Assembly (NCBI RefSeq): GCF_030186535.1
Contig: NZ_JASNVW010000002.1
Coordinates: 20,001 to 84,000 of the forward strand
Direction of reading: 5' to 3'
DNA: 64,000 nucleotides
DNA from: Ignisphaera cupida
GTDB taxonomy: Archaea; Thermoproteota; Thermoprotei_A; Sulfolobales; Ignisphaeraceae
The notes under the pieces are model-generated. The model did no database searches and was not told the origin of the DNA. It saw nothing but the letters and a program-made list of their open reading frames with translations. Made by a program: the position numbers and the translations under genes. Position 1 is the stretch's first letter, and each line of letters starts with the position of its first letter. Below, piece after piece: positions 1 to 8,667 of the stretch.

Positions 1-1365
<1,365 letters not shown>

Positions 1366-1431
1366 GTTTGCACAGCGCTCATCAGGATTATTGCTTCGTT
1401 AAACCTTATTTTCTGTGGAGGTTCATAGTAG

Positions 1432-1740
1432 ATGAGGCTAGGTGAGAGGCCTATGTCTGTTGATCAGCAATCTAGTGAGAAGCAAAAAGATGCTAAAAAA
1501 GCTTGGATTCAGAAGATGATTAGAAGTGCTAAGCTTCATCACAAGCTCTGTCCTTTTTATGATAGAAAGAAGAGGCTTTGTTTTCTTAAGCTTGGTGAGC
1601 GATGCCCATTTGATGGAAGATTTGAGAACTGTTCAATATTCATAGGATTTCTGGATAGGAGATACGATGAAATTGTTTCTGCTGGAAAGCCTCTTCCAAT
1701 AGATTTTGAGGATCCTTTAGTTCAGTTTGGGGTTTCATAA
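1432..1740 (+). CDS. Small cysteine-containing conserved protein, function unknown
   Basis: A 102-residue basic protein with four cysteines spaced C-x8-C-x7-C-x7-C (CPFYDRKKRLC...CPFDGRFENC) in its middle. This suggests a metal-binding knuckle. I do not recognise the family. Two starts are possible. ATG 1432 has GGAGGT at 1417-1422. ATG 1453 (MSVDQQ) has GGTGAG at 1441-1446. The gene lies between 23S rRNA and argS and ends two bases before the argS start, so it is probably co-transcribed with argS. Coding is supported by codon usage like its neighbours and by the tight spacing. Confidence 0.75.
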   Translation: MRLGERPMSVDQQSSEKQKDAKKAWIQKMIRSAKLHHKLCPFYDRKKRLCFLKLGERCPFDGRFENCSIFIGFLDRRYDEIVSAGKPLPIDFEDPLVQFGVS

Positions 1741-1742
1741 CT

Positions 1743-3629
1743 ATGTGTAAAAACCCTTTAGAAGATATTAGAATGTGTATAGCCACTGCATTGAATGCTT
1801 CGCTAGATGGTGTTAGAAAAGGGTTTGAGATTCCCAGGGAGGAGTTTGGTGATATAGCAATTATTTTGACTAAGGCTATGATTGAGAAAAACAGTGTTTT
1901 CTTAAACAATTTAAAAAGTTGTGAGCTTGTTGCGCAAGCTGATTTGAGGGGGATATACCTAAACATATTTCTCGATAGAGAAAGGTTTGCTAGAAAAACC
2001 CTAGAGTATGTTACTAGCTATGATGACTATGGTGTTTGTAGAGAGGAGAAAGAAAAGAACATAGTTGTTGAATATGTTTCTGCAAACCCCATACACCCAC
2101 TACACATAGGTGCAGCAAGAAACGCTGCATTAGGTAGCTTCATAATCAAGATACTTAAGGCATTTGGAAACAACACACAAGCAAGGTTCTACATAAACGA
2201 TGCTGGAAGACAAGTGGCAACAGTTGCTCTAGGATTTAAGCTGCTTAAAAACCATGAAAAACCAGCTAATGTGAAGCCAGATCACTGGGTTGGGCTCATA
2301 TACGCAATCACAAATACTGTAGCTGAGATTCAAAAAATAAAGAAGAGTCTTGAAAAAGCAGATGAAGAAAATATGAAAAAGCTAAGAGAGGAACTAGATG
2401 AGCTCATGGCTGATGCGGCAAAGCTTTGGAGAATAGCTCCAGATGCATTCAATGAAATATCTGAGGGGTTAAAGAACATAGATTTTGAGGAGGAGATATC
2501 AAAAATAATGAGAAGCTATGAAGAGAAGGAGCCAAGCACAGTAGCTTTGGTGAGAAGAATCATAAACATGTGTTTAAATGGCTTCATGGAAACACTCAAA
2601 AGATTTGGTGTAGAGATAGATGTTTGGGATTGGGAAAGCGACCTTATTTGGAGTGGTGAAGTAGAGAAAATACTAAGCGAGTTAAGAAGAAAGGCAACAA
2701 CATACAAAGGCACGCTAGCAGTAGACTTTAGAAGCATAGATACAGAGGAAGTGAGGGAAAGGCTGGGAATAGAAAAAGAGCTGGAGATACCACCACTAGT
2801 AATTCAGAGAAGCAATGGAACAACACTTTACACAATAAGAGATATTGCATATACACTGAAAAAGTTTAGAGAATTCAACGCTGATAAGGTAATAAACGTA
2901 ATTGCATCAGAACAAAAGCTTCCACAAGCACAGCTAAGACTAGCACTATACATGCTTGGCTATACAAAAGAAGCTGAAAACCTAATGCACTATAGCTATG
3001 AGATTGTGAATGTTGAAGGAATGAAGATGAGTTCTAGAAGAGGAAGAATAGTAACACTAGATGAGATAATTGACGAAGCAAAGAAAAGGGTTTTAATGGA
3101 GTTAGAAAAAAGAGGTGGAGGCACAGAAGAAGTAGCGGAGAAAATAGGTGTAGCAGCAATAAAATTCTACCTCCTATCTGTTTCACCCTCAAGGCCAGTT
3201 AAATTCTCTTGGGATGCTGTTTTAAACTTTGAGAGAAATTCTGCTCCTTACCTACTATACACATATGCTAGAACAGAAGGAATATTTAGAAAGGCGAAGG
3301 AACTGGGGCTAGAGCTTAACTGGGCCAAGCTTCTTCAAGCAATAGATAAAAGATTTGTTGAAAACAATAGAAGGTGGAGACTAGTAAAACTAGTTGCGCT
3401 ATTTCCAGACACTGTCTATAAAAGCTATAGGGAGTTGGACCCCTCACCATTAGCAATATACACACTAAGACTTGCTGACGAGTTTAATGCGTGGTATGAT
3501 GAAGAGCCCATAGTGCTAGAAAAAGATGAGAAGTTGAGATCATCAAAAATTTTGCTTGTACATGCAGTAAACAAGGTGTTGAAGAAATCTCTTCAACTTC
3601 TTGGCATAGAACCTCTAGAGAAAATGTGA
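1743..3629 (+). CDS. argS: Arginyl-tRNA synthetase
   Basis: A class I aminoacyl-tRNA synthetase of 628 residues that charges tRNA-Arg in the cytoplasm. It has an N-terminal additional domain of about 110 residues, then the catalytic Rossmann fold beginning at SANPIHPLHIGAARNA, a KMSKS-type loop (GMKMSSRRGRIV) in the second half, and a helical C-terminal anticodon-binding domain containing SAPYLLYTYART. The length is normal for archaeal ArgRS. The HIGH signature reads HIGA, so the second histidine is replaced by alanine. The gene follows the small cysteine protein with a 2-base gap. Confidence 0.95.
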   Translation: MCKNPLEDIRMCIATALNASLDGVRKGFEIPREEFGDIAIILTKAMIEKNSVFLNNLKSCELVAQADLRGIYLNIFLDRERFARKTLEYVTSYDDYGVCREEKEKNIVVEYVSANPIHPLHIGAARNAALGSFIIKILKAFGNNTQARFYINDAGRQVATVALGFKLLKNHEKPANVKPDHWVGLIYAITNTVAEIQKIKKSLEKADEENMKKLREELDELMADAAKLWRIAPDAFNEISEGLKNIDFEEEISKIMRSYEEKEPSTVALVRRIINMCLNGFMETLKRFGVEIDVWDWESDLIWSGEVEKILSELRRKATTYKGTLAVDFRSIDTEEVRERLGIEKELEIPPLVIQRSNGTTLYTIRDIAYTLKKFREFNADKVINVIASEQKLPQAQLRLALYMLGYTKEAENLMHYSYEIVNVEGMKMSSRRGRIVTLDEIIDEAKKRVLMELEKRGGGTEEVAEKIGVAAIKFYLLSVSPSRPVKFSWDAVLNFERNSAPYLLYTYARTEGIFRKAKELGLELNWAKLLQAIDKRFVENNRRWRLVKLVALFPDTVYKSYRELDPSPLAIYTLRLADEFNAWYDEEPIVLEKDEKLRSSKILLVHAVNKVLKKSLQLLGIEPLEKM

Positions 3630-3639
3630 AATAGCAGGA

Positions 3640-3879
3640 ATGTGGCAAGCCATGGAGGAATGCAAAAAAGTGTTAAAAATATATGACTTAGAAGGATATG
3701 CAATTGCAGGGCTTATCACAAGTGCTGAATATATATCATGTGGAAAGGGAAAATCAAAAATAGTTGCAAAACTTGCAAACAATGAAACTGTCTGCAGTGA
3801 ATGTATGGAAAACAAATTTATTGAGTTAAGTAAAAAAGTTATTGAAATATATAAAACATTTAGGTTATTGGAAAAATGA
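3640..3879 (+). CDS. Small hypothetical protein downstream of argS
   Basis: A 79-residue reading frame starting 10 bases after argS stops; ATG 3652 is an alternative start. It has a glycine/lysine-rich centre, a CSEC pair near residue 52 and a helical C-terminus. No family is recognised. Codon use fits the region and the position suggests an argS operon member. The evidence is only length and position. Its stop codon (3877-3879) lies inside the C box of a predicted guide RNA. Confidence 0.5.
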   Translation: MWQAMEECKKVLKIYDLEGYAIAGLITSAEYISCGKGKSKIVAKLANNETVCSECMENKFIELSKKVIEIYKTFRLLEK

Positions 3880-3932
3880 TGAGTGGTATTACCACAGAGC
3901 AAAAAAGCGATGAAGAAGGCACTAGACCCTGA
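3876..3932 (+). ncRNA. Box C/D guide sRNA candidate (16S 530-loop guide)
   Basis: Box C ATGATGA is at 3876-3882, then a 12-base guide GTGGTATTACCA, a weak D' box CAGA at 3895-3898, C' ATGAAGA at 3910-3916, a second 12-base guide AGGCACTAGACC, and box D CTGA at 3929-3932. The first guide is complementary over 10 bases to GGTAATACCA, which I know as the conserved 530-loop segment of crenarchaeal 16S rRNA. The fifth base from D' would face the A of GGTA. Box C overlaps the stop codon of the preceding reading frame. Confidence 0.65.
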
Positions 3933-3951
3933 ATTCTCTCATTAACAACTA

Positions 3952-3964
3952 TAAGTTTATAAAC
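3952..3964 (+). promoter_or_regulatory. TATA box of the TFS-like gene
   Basis: AGTTTATAAACC forms an archaeal TATA element about 45 bases before the GTG at 4005. This predicts a start site near 3985 and a leader of about 20 bases. Confidence 0.55.
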
Positions 3965-4004
3965 CTTCAAAGATAGAAAGCTAGAAGCTAATTAAATTTG
4001 TAAG

Positions 4005-4304
4005 GTGATTAAAACGCAGTTTTGCCCTAGATGCGGAGGTTTAATGAAACCTATAAAAAAAGAGGATGGCTCAACAATTTTAAAATGCAGTAAATGTGGA
4101 TATGAATTAACATCAGCTGGAGCTGGCTATACAGTAGGTGTGCAAACATCATCTAGTGATAGAGTGAAAACAACTTCGGTTATAAGTGAAGGTAAGAAGG
4201 TGGGGAGAAAGAAAGAGGAGATTGAGCAAGAAAAGGAGGAGTACTACAAAGAGTTGTTTCTTGAACTTCTTCATGAGGAGGAGTATGGCGGTGAAGAAAC
4301 ATAG
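4005..4304 (+). CDS. RPB9/TFS-type N-terminal zinc-ribbon protein
   Basis: A 99-residue protein whose first 30 residues are a zinc ribbon (FCPRCGG...LKCSKCGYE, C-x2-C...C-x2-C) like the N-terminal ribbon of archaeal TFS and the RPB9/RPC11 family. The rest is a short flexible part and a charged helix (KKEEIEQEKEEYYKELFLELL). The C-terminal ribbon of TFS with its acidic DE dyad, which stimulates RNA cleavage, is absent. This is therefore not a full TFS and cannot act by the known mechanism. An RNA-polymerase-associated role is an inference. The start is GTG at 4005, 20 bases after the predicted transcription start. Confidence 0.7.
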   Translation: MIKTQFCPRCGGLMKPIKKEDGSTILKCSKCGYELTSAGAGYTVGVQTSSSDRVKTTSVISEGKKVGRKKEEIEQEKEEYYKELFLELLHEEEYGGEET

Positions 4305-4318
4305 ATATTGAAAATACT

Positions 4319-5206
4319 ATGAGAATGATTGTGGAAAATGCTGAAAAAAACTCAGATAAGATATTTGATGCATTAATAAATGATGTAGGTAAAGCAAGGA
4401 GCATTGCAATAACATATTGTGGTTCTCTTGAAGGAGTGACAAGACATCTTGAATCAATTCTAAGAATATCAAAACCAGAGATAAATGTTTTGACAATGCA
4501 TGGAGACTATATGCATAACATAATATTGCCATATCTAAGTGAGTACATGGATTATGTTATACTGTTTTCACATAGTTTTTCAACAACATGTCTTCAGAGA
4601 GTATATCAATCACTAAAACTTCTAGATACAAGGCTTTCAATAATAATTTCACAACCTCTGCAAAGCCTTGAAAAATTCCTAAAAAAAGATGACAATACTG
4701 TGGTAGAAATTGATGAGAGAACATACAGATTATCAGTAATGCTTGCCAATATAAAGCTTGGTACTAGGCTTTGTGGAGGGAATAACCAGAGGATTAAGAG
4801 GATGGAGCAGGAAGTAATGCTATCTAATATATTTAATGATGTGATAAGAAAATATGGTAAGTTTATTGAAAAACCTTTAGAATTTGATTTAATTGCATCT
4901 ACATACTCTTTGTTGTCTGTAGCCGAAGAGTTAGGTGATATAGGCTATATGTACACAGTTATAGATAGATTGCATAACTTTGTGAAATTTGCAAACAATA
5001 TTGTATTATTTTACACAACAGCAGAAGAGCATGTAGCGAGAGAAGCTGTGTTGAATATAAAAAGATTTTCGATGCAAAGAAATATTGTTGAGGTAAAGAT
5101 TAATACAGATCCACTCACAGCACCACTATATGGGCTAATCATGGCCTACTACATGCATTTGAAAAGATCTTTATATAATTCACGTGGAAGAGAAAGCATT
5201 GGTTAA
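4319..5206 (+). CDS. Conserved hypothetical protein
   Basis: A 295-residue soluble protein starting 15 bases after the zinc-ribbon gene and probably in the same operon. The first half alternates beta strands and helices (IAITYCGSLEGVTRHL; VILFSHSFSTTCLQRVYQSL). This recalls Rossmann-like folds such as SIS domains, but no diagnostic motif is present. The second half is mostly helical. No signal peptide or membrane segment is seen. ATG 4325 is an alternative start. No function is assigned. Confidence 0.75.
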   Translation: MRMIVENAEKNSDKIFDALINDVGKARSIAITYCGSLEGVTRHLESILRISKPEINVLTMHGDYMHNIILPYLSEYMDYVILFSHSFSTTCLQRVYQSLKLLDTRLSIIISQPLQSLEKFLKKDDNTVVEIDERTYRLSVMLANIKLGTRLCGGNNQRIKRMEQEVMLSNIFNDVIRKYGKFIEKPLEFDLIASTYSLLSVAEELGDIGYMYTVIDRLHNFVKFANNIVLFYTTAEEHVAREAVLNIKRFSMQRNIVEVKINTDPLTAPLYGLIMAYYMHLKRSLYNSRGRESIG

Positions 5207-5265
5207 ATAGTGATATAAGCTTTTTAGACTCTACACGAAAAAGTATTAATTGGGTTTTGCATGGC

Positions 5266-5341
5266 GCCGGGGTAGCTCAGCTGGTAGAGCGCGGGGCTGT
5301 TAACCCCGTGGTCGGAGGTTCGAATCCTCCCCCCGGCGCCA
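5266..5341 (+). tRNA. tRNA-Asn (GTT), CCA encoded
   Basis: A complete cloverleaf. Acceptor GCCGGGG pairs with CCCCGGC. D-arm GCTC/GAGC. Anticodon stem CGGGG/CCCCG has loop CTGTTAA, with anticodon GTT at 5299-5301. The T-arm is GGAGG-TTCGAAT-CCTCC. Discriminator G is at 5338 and an encoded CCA follows at 5339-5341. There is no intron. Confidence 0.97.
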
Positions 5342-5360
5342 ATAAACGATTATATTTAAA

Positions 5361-5409
5361 ATGATGAGGCTCGAAAGGGTTGATTTGTGATAGACTCGCG
5401 CAGGTCTGA
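5361..5409 (+). ncRNA. Box C/D guide sRNA candidate between tRNA-Asn and ubiX
   Basis: Box C ATGATGA is at 5361-5367 and box D CTGA at 5406-5409. The two guides are exactly 12 bases each (GGCTCGAAAGGG and ACTCGCGCAGGT). They are separated by a degenerate D' (TTGA, 5380-5383), a 4-base spacer and a degenerate C' (TGATAG, from 5388). The element starts 20 bases after the tRNA and ends 5 bases before the ubiX start. It may be processed from a joint tRNA-sRNA transcript. I found no target in the visible 23S part. Confidence 0.6.
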
Positions 5410-5414
5410 AGGCA

Positions 5415-6035
5415 ATGAAGATATTTCTTGGTGTTACAGGTGCTAGTGGCTGTGTAATTGCATTGAGACTTGCAGAAGTTTTGAGTAGTCTTGGTCATGA
5501 AATATATGTAGTAGTTTCGGAAAATGCGCTTGTTGTTGCAGATTATGAGTGTAGAAATAGAAGTTGGTTTCTTGAAAAAATGAAAAGCTTTTCCAAAGCT
5601 ATCTACCATGAGAAGAATCTGCATGTCGATATAGCTAGTAGTAGTAACACCTTAGATGCATACATAATTGCACCTGCATCAATTAAAACTCTTGCTATGA
5701 TAGTTAATGGCATAGGTGAAAACCTTATTACAAGAACAGCTTTGGTTGGAATACGAATGAAAAAAACTACACTAGCTATTGTTAGAGAGTCTCCACTTGG
5801 AGTAGTAGAGCTTACAGTTCTTCTTAAAGCAGCTAAACTAGGAATTCACATAATACCTGCTGTCATAGGCTTTTACTCATATCCTCAGAGTATTAAGGAT
5901 GTTATTGACTTTGTAGTTGGTAAAGCACTTGATGCTCTGGGTATTCAGCACAACCTATATAGGAGATGGAAAGGGTTTAGAGATCCTCAATTCCAAGATC
6001 CTTGCGAATACCTCTACGGCTCAGCAAACTCTTGA
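5415..6035 (+). CDS. ubiX: UbiX-family flavin prenyltransferase
   Basis: Makes prenylated FMN, the cofactor of UbiD-type decarboxylases, from FMN and dimethylallyl phosphate. At 206 residues it has family length. Visible signatures are the FMN-binding start FLGVTGASGCVIALRLAE, APASIKTLAMIVNGIGENLI with the family SxKT motif, the conserved RESPL loop, and FYSYPQSIKDVIDFVVGKALDALG near the end. No ubiD is seen in this window. It starts just after the guide RNA candidate. Its last 59 bases overlap the end of the convergent gene on the minus strand. Confidence 0.92.
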   Translation: MKIFLGVTGASGCVIALRLAEVLSSLGHEIYVVVSENALVVADYECRNRSWFLEKMKSFSKAIYHEKNLHVDIASSSNTLDAYIIAPASIKTLAMIVNGIGENLITRTALVGIRMKKTTLAIVRESPLGVVELTVLLKAAKLGIHIIPAVIGFYSYPQSIKDVIDFVVGKALDALGIQHNLYRRWKGFRDPQFQDPCEYLYGSANS

Positions 6036-6459
6036 GATTACCCAAGTCATCTTTCTTTTCAACTTCTTTCAAGAATTCATCCTCACTTTTCTCAGAGCCT
6101 TTTACAACAAATAGACATCTTCCATCAGGTAGTAAATATCTCATGCTACATGATGCATATTGGCATTTATATCCAATGCAGTAATCGTTTACCCAACTAC
6201 ACCAAGCTGTAGGTCTTCCATCAACAAGTTTTATAATCAAAGCCCTCTTACCGCATCTGAAAAGAGGACATGTTGGGGCGCATTGTGTGCCTATGGGTCT
6301 TGGAACAAGTTCTTGTCTACTCTCCCTATCTCTATATTCAACATGTTGTCGATGAATGGGTTTTTGAAATCTTTCCTCTCTCCTTGGGTTATTTTCTCTT
6401 TTTATGTTTCGTCTAGAGAAATGTCTATTATCTTCACTTTCTTCTTTCTTATTATACAA
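5977..6459 (-). CDS. Cysteine-rich conserved protein, function unknown
   Basis: A 160-residue protein with a highly charged, probably disordered N-terminus of about 55 residues. A central region holds many cysteines (CAPTCPLFRCGKRA; WCSWVNDYCIGYKCQYASC), which suggests a zinc or iron-sulfur site. The C-terminus is charged and helical. The start is TTG at 6459 with GGTG about 8 bases upstream. The 3' end overlaps ubiX by 59 bases in convergent orientation. I do not recognise a named family. Confidence 0.75.
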   Translation of the reverse strand: MYNKKEESEDNRHFSRRNIKRENNPRREERFQKPIHRQHVEYRDRESRQELVPRPIGTQCAPTCPLFRCGKRALIIKLVDGRPTAWCSWVNDYCIGYKCQYASCSMRYLLPDGRCLFVVKGSEKSEDEFLKEVEKKDDLGNLKSLLSRRGIRKDLGIEDL

Positions 6460-6507
6460 ACAATTTTCACCACAGATGATGCAAAGCGTTTGGTTTCTGT
6501 GCCATAT

Positions 6508-7077
6508 CTATATCTTAACCCATTTAAAAACTATATAGTTTACAGAACCTGTTTTCTCATCCACAATTGCTAAAACAGATCTTTTTCTAACACTATGACC
6601 TATTCTACCAAGACCCACAATATCCACAGCTCTAAGAGAGTCATTACAAGAAACAACAGTGACAACATAAGGTGCATGTTCAAGACCAGGTCCAAGCTCA
6701 TACACAGTAAAATCTGAGCCAAACTTCATGCCACTTCTGACTACATATCCCTGCTCTCTCAATTGCTTAAACACCATGTATTTTCTTCTGAATTGAGGCA
6801 TTATTCTCTCAGAATATTTTTCAAGATCTGTGCAAGAAATCTCAACTCCGTGAATTAATGGCTTTGCAACACCTTTTTCACAAAGATACAGAGTTTCATA
6901 CATGGATAAAACAAGAGGAGCATTGTAAATAGTATTTGGATTTGGCTTTGCAACTCCCAGTGGTTTACCTATAAACATTTTGAATAGTTTCGAAGCTTTT
7001 TCAATATCTAGAACAATACCCTTCCAACCAATGATATACACATATACCTTTAGCTCTTCTTTGCTATGTGAAGACAT
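6508..7077 (-). CDS. endA: tRNA-splicing endonuclease, catalytic subunit
   Basis: Cuts introns from pre-tRNAs and other RNAs at bulge-helix-bulge motifs. The 189-residue protein has the N-terminal EndA domain and the C-terminal nuclease domain (GYVVRSGMKFGSDFTVYELG). The catalytic triad is visible as Tyr126, His134 and Lys165. In crenarchaea the enzyme is usually a heterotetramer with a structural subunit, which is not seen in this window. The start overlaps the end of the upstream gene by 28 bases, so it is the last gene of a minus-strand operon. Confidence 0.92.
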   Translation of the reverse strand: MSSHSKEELKVYVYIIGWKGIVLDIEKASKLFKMFIGKPLGVAKPNPNTIYNAPLVLSMYETLYLCEKGVAKPLIHGVEISCTDLEKYSERIMPQFRRKYMVFKQLREQGYVVRSGMKFGSDFTVYELGPGLEHAPYVVTVVSCNDSLRAVDIVGLGRIGHSVRKRSVLAIVDEKTGSVNYIVFKWVKI

Positions 7078-7712
7078 ATCAAAGCCTCATAGAGTTTAGC
7101 TATAGACTCTGTTAGTTCTATAACATTACTTGATAAAGCATATGCATGCAAAGTCTCATACAAATTATTTGCAAGACCTTCATGCACATAGCTCTCTACA
7201 CTATTTAGATTTTTATATAGCATATCCAATAACTCATCTAGTTTTCCACTTTTAGAGATCTGTGCTAGGAAGTAGTTTGAGATTGTTTTAAGATATGTAG
7301 ACACCATGTCAAATAGTTTTTGTATTTCAATAACAAGTTTTTCATTCTCTTTAATTTTACTTAGCATAGTGGTGTTCATAAGAATTAAGATTTTGTGAAT
7401 ATCTTGAAGAACTTCTCTTAAATTGTTAATTAGATTCATGTAATGAATTGAATATGAGAAAGTTGTAGAAACCTTGGCTAGGTATGTATATGAGGATAAT
7501 ACTGAGTCTCTGCAGTTATTGAATATGGCTATGGCCTTTTGAATTCTATTTCTAGCACTCTCAATCCTATCAGAAATAATATCATCTAGAATCTCTTTAA
7601 TAGTTTCTGTAAGCTGCACAGCTTTTGTTGTGATGTTACTAAGACTTTCAACAATAGTTTCTTCAGCTAGTGAAAGCTGTGATACATCAAAGCTGAGTAC
7701 ATCACCACTCAA
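7050..7712 (-). CDS. Helical coiled-coil protein, function unknown
   Basis: A 220-residue, almost entirely helical protein with heptad-like spacing of hydrophobic residues (AVQLTETIKEILDDIISDRIESARNRIQ). The pattern resembles PhoU/DUF47-like helical bundles, but no metal-binding EDxxD motif is evident, so no family is claimed. It overlaps endA downstream by 28 bases. The gap to the upstream gene is 66 bases. No signal peptide or membrane segment. Confidence 0.75.
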   Translation of the reverse strand: MSGDVLSFDVSQLSLAEETIVESLSNITTKAVQLTETIKEILDDIISDRIESARNRIQKAIAIFNNCRDSVLSSYTYLAKVSTTFSYSIHYMNLINNLREVLQDIHKILILMNTTMLSKIKENEKLVIEIQKLFDMVSTYLKTISNYFLAQISKSGKLDELLDMLYKNLNSVESYVHEGLANNLYETLHAYALSSNVIELTESIAKLYEALICLHIAKKS

Positions 7713-7778
7713 ATTGCTTCACCATGGCATGATCACATCTATATTAGCTTAGATACAGTAGAGAGAATATAAGCATTA

Positions 7779-8225
7779 TTATGTTTTTGTTTTTTGAAGA
7801 AGGAATTGTATAGATTCATTAATATTTTTTGCAAGAGTTTTTGTCATGTTAACCCTCTCTACTTCTTTCTCGATAACTATACTCAATTCAGCTAGTTCTT
7901 TCTCATATGTGTGCATTCTATTCCAAAAGTCTATTTCCTCATTTGTGCTTACTTCATATACAAAAAATGTTAGCAAGTCGAGTCTTGATAGAGAATCCTG
8001 ATCCAACTTTTCCAAATCATAGTTCATCATAGATCTAAGAATGGAATCTAGCTTCATAGATAACTCCTTTAATTTCCTTACATATTTTCTAAATCTTTTA
8101 ACTGATGCATCATCAAAAGGTTCAAGCCTTAGTGTTTTACTTTTTTTCAAATGTTTGCTATGTTCATGAACAACATTTTCTAGAACTGTAACGAAGTTCA
8201 TTTGCTTATCCCAATTAACATTCAC
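7779..8225 (-). CDS. Small helical hypothetical protein
   Basis: A 148-residue charged, helical protein (FRKYVRKLKELSMKLDSILRSM; EKELAELSIVIEKEVERV). No recognised domain. The start overlaps the stop of the upstream gene by 4 bases (ATGA arrangement), which indicates translational coupling. It belongs to the operon that ends in endA. Confidence 0.75.
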   Translation of the reverse strand: MNVNWDKQMNFVTVLENVVHEHSKHLKKSKTLRLEPFDDASVKRFRKYVRKLKELSMKLDSILRSMMNYDLEKLDQDSLSRLDLLTFFVYEVSTNEEIDFWNRMHTYEKELAELSIVIEKEVERVNMTKTLAKNINESIQFLLQKTKT

Positions 8226-8599
8226 AAAGCCCTAATGGTGCATATGCTATTATCTGCTATGCCATTCCTTTTCATAAGATCTGGATTAACATAGACAAAA
8301 CTTGAAGATGCAGCATCATCTAATCGCACTTTTAACCTAAATCTCTTCTTACCTGCCACAGTAATTTCTATAAATTCTTTAATACCCAACTCCTTTGCCA
8401 ACGACGGTGATATCTTTGCTTCATCCTCATTTACACTACTATCATATAAAAGCCTCAACCTCTTTTCCCTAATTCCTTGCTTCTTTTTGGATAGTATTTC
8501 CGATGGAGGAGGCACAACAGCTAAGAGCTTCTTTAAATCAACCTTCTCCTGGCGATCTAAGTCTTCCCCAATATTGTCTTTAATATTTTCGCTACTCAC
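8222..8599 (-). CDS. Conserved hypothetical protein, first gene of the endA operon
   Basis: A 125-residue protein with a charged N-terminal half and a C-terminal part rich in predicted beta strands (KEFIEITVAGKKRFRLKVRLDD; FVYVNPDLMKRNGI), which could be a small barrel. The family is not recognised. TATTTTATAAAGCC on the minus strand about 40 bases upstream is a good TATA box. It overlaps the next gene by 4 bases. Confidence 0.75.
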   Translation of the reverse strand: MSSENIKDNIGEDLDRQEKVDLKKLLAVVPPPSEILSKKKQGIREKRLRLLYDSSVNEDEAKISPSLAKELGIKEFIEITVAGKKRFRLKVRLDDAASSSFVYVNPDLMKRNGIADNSICTIRAL

Positions 8600-8667
8600 T
8601 TAAAATACACCTTTTCACCATTGCTCAAATTCTGGCTTTATAAAATAAAAACCTTATCTACTTTTGC

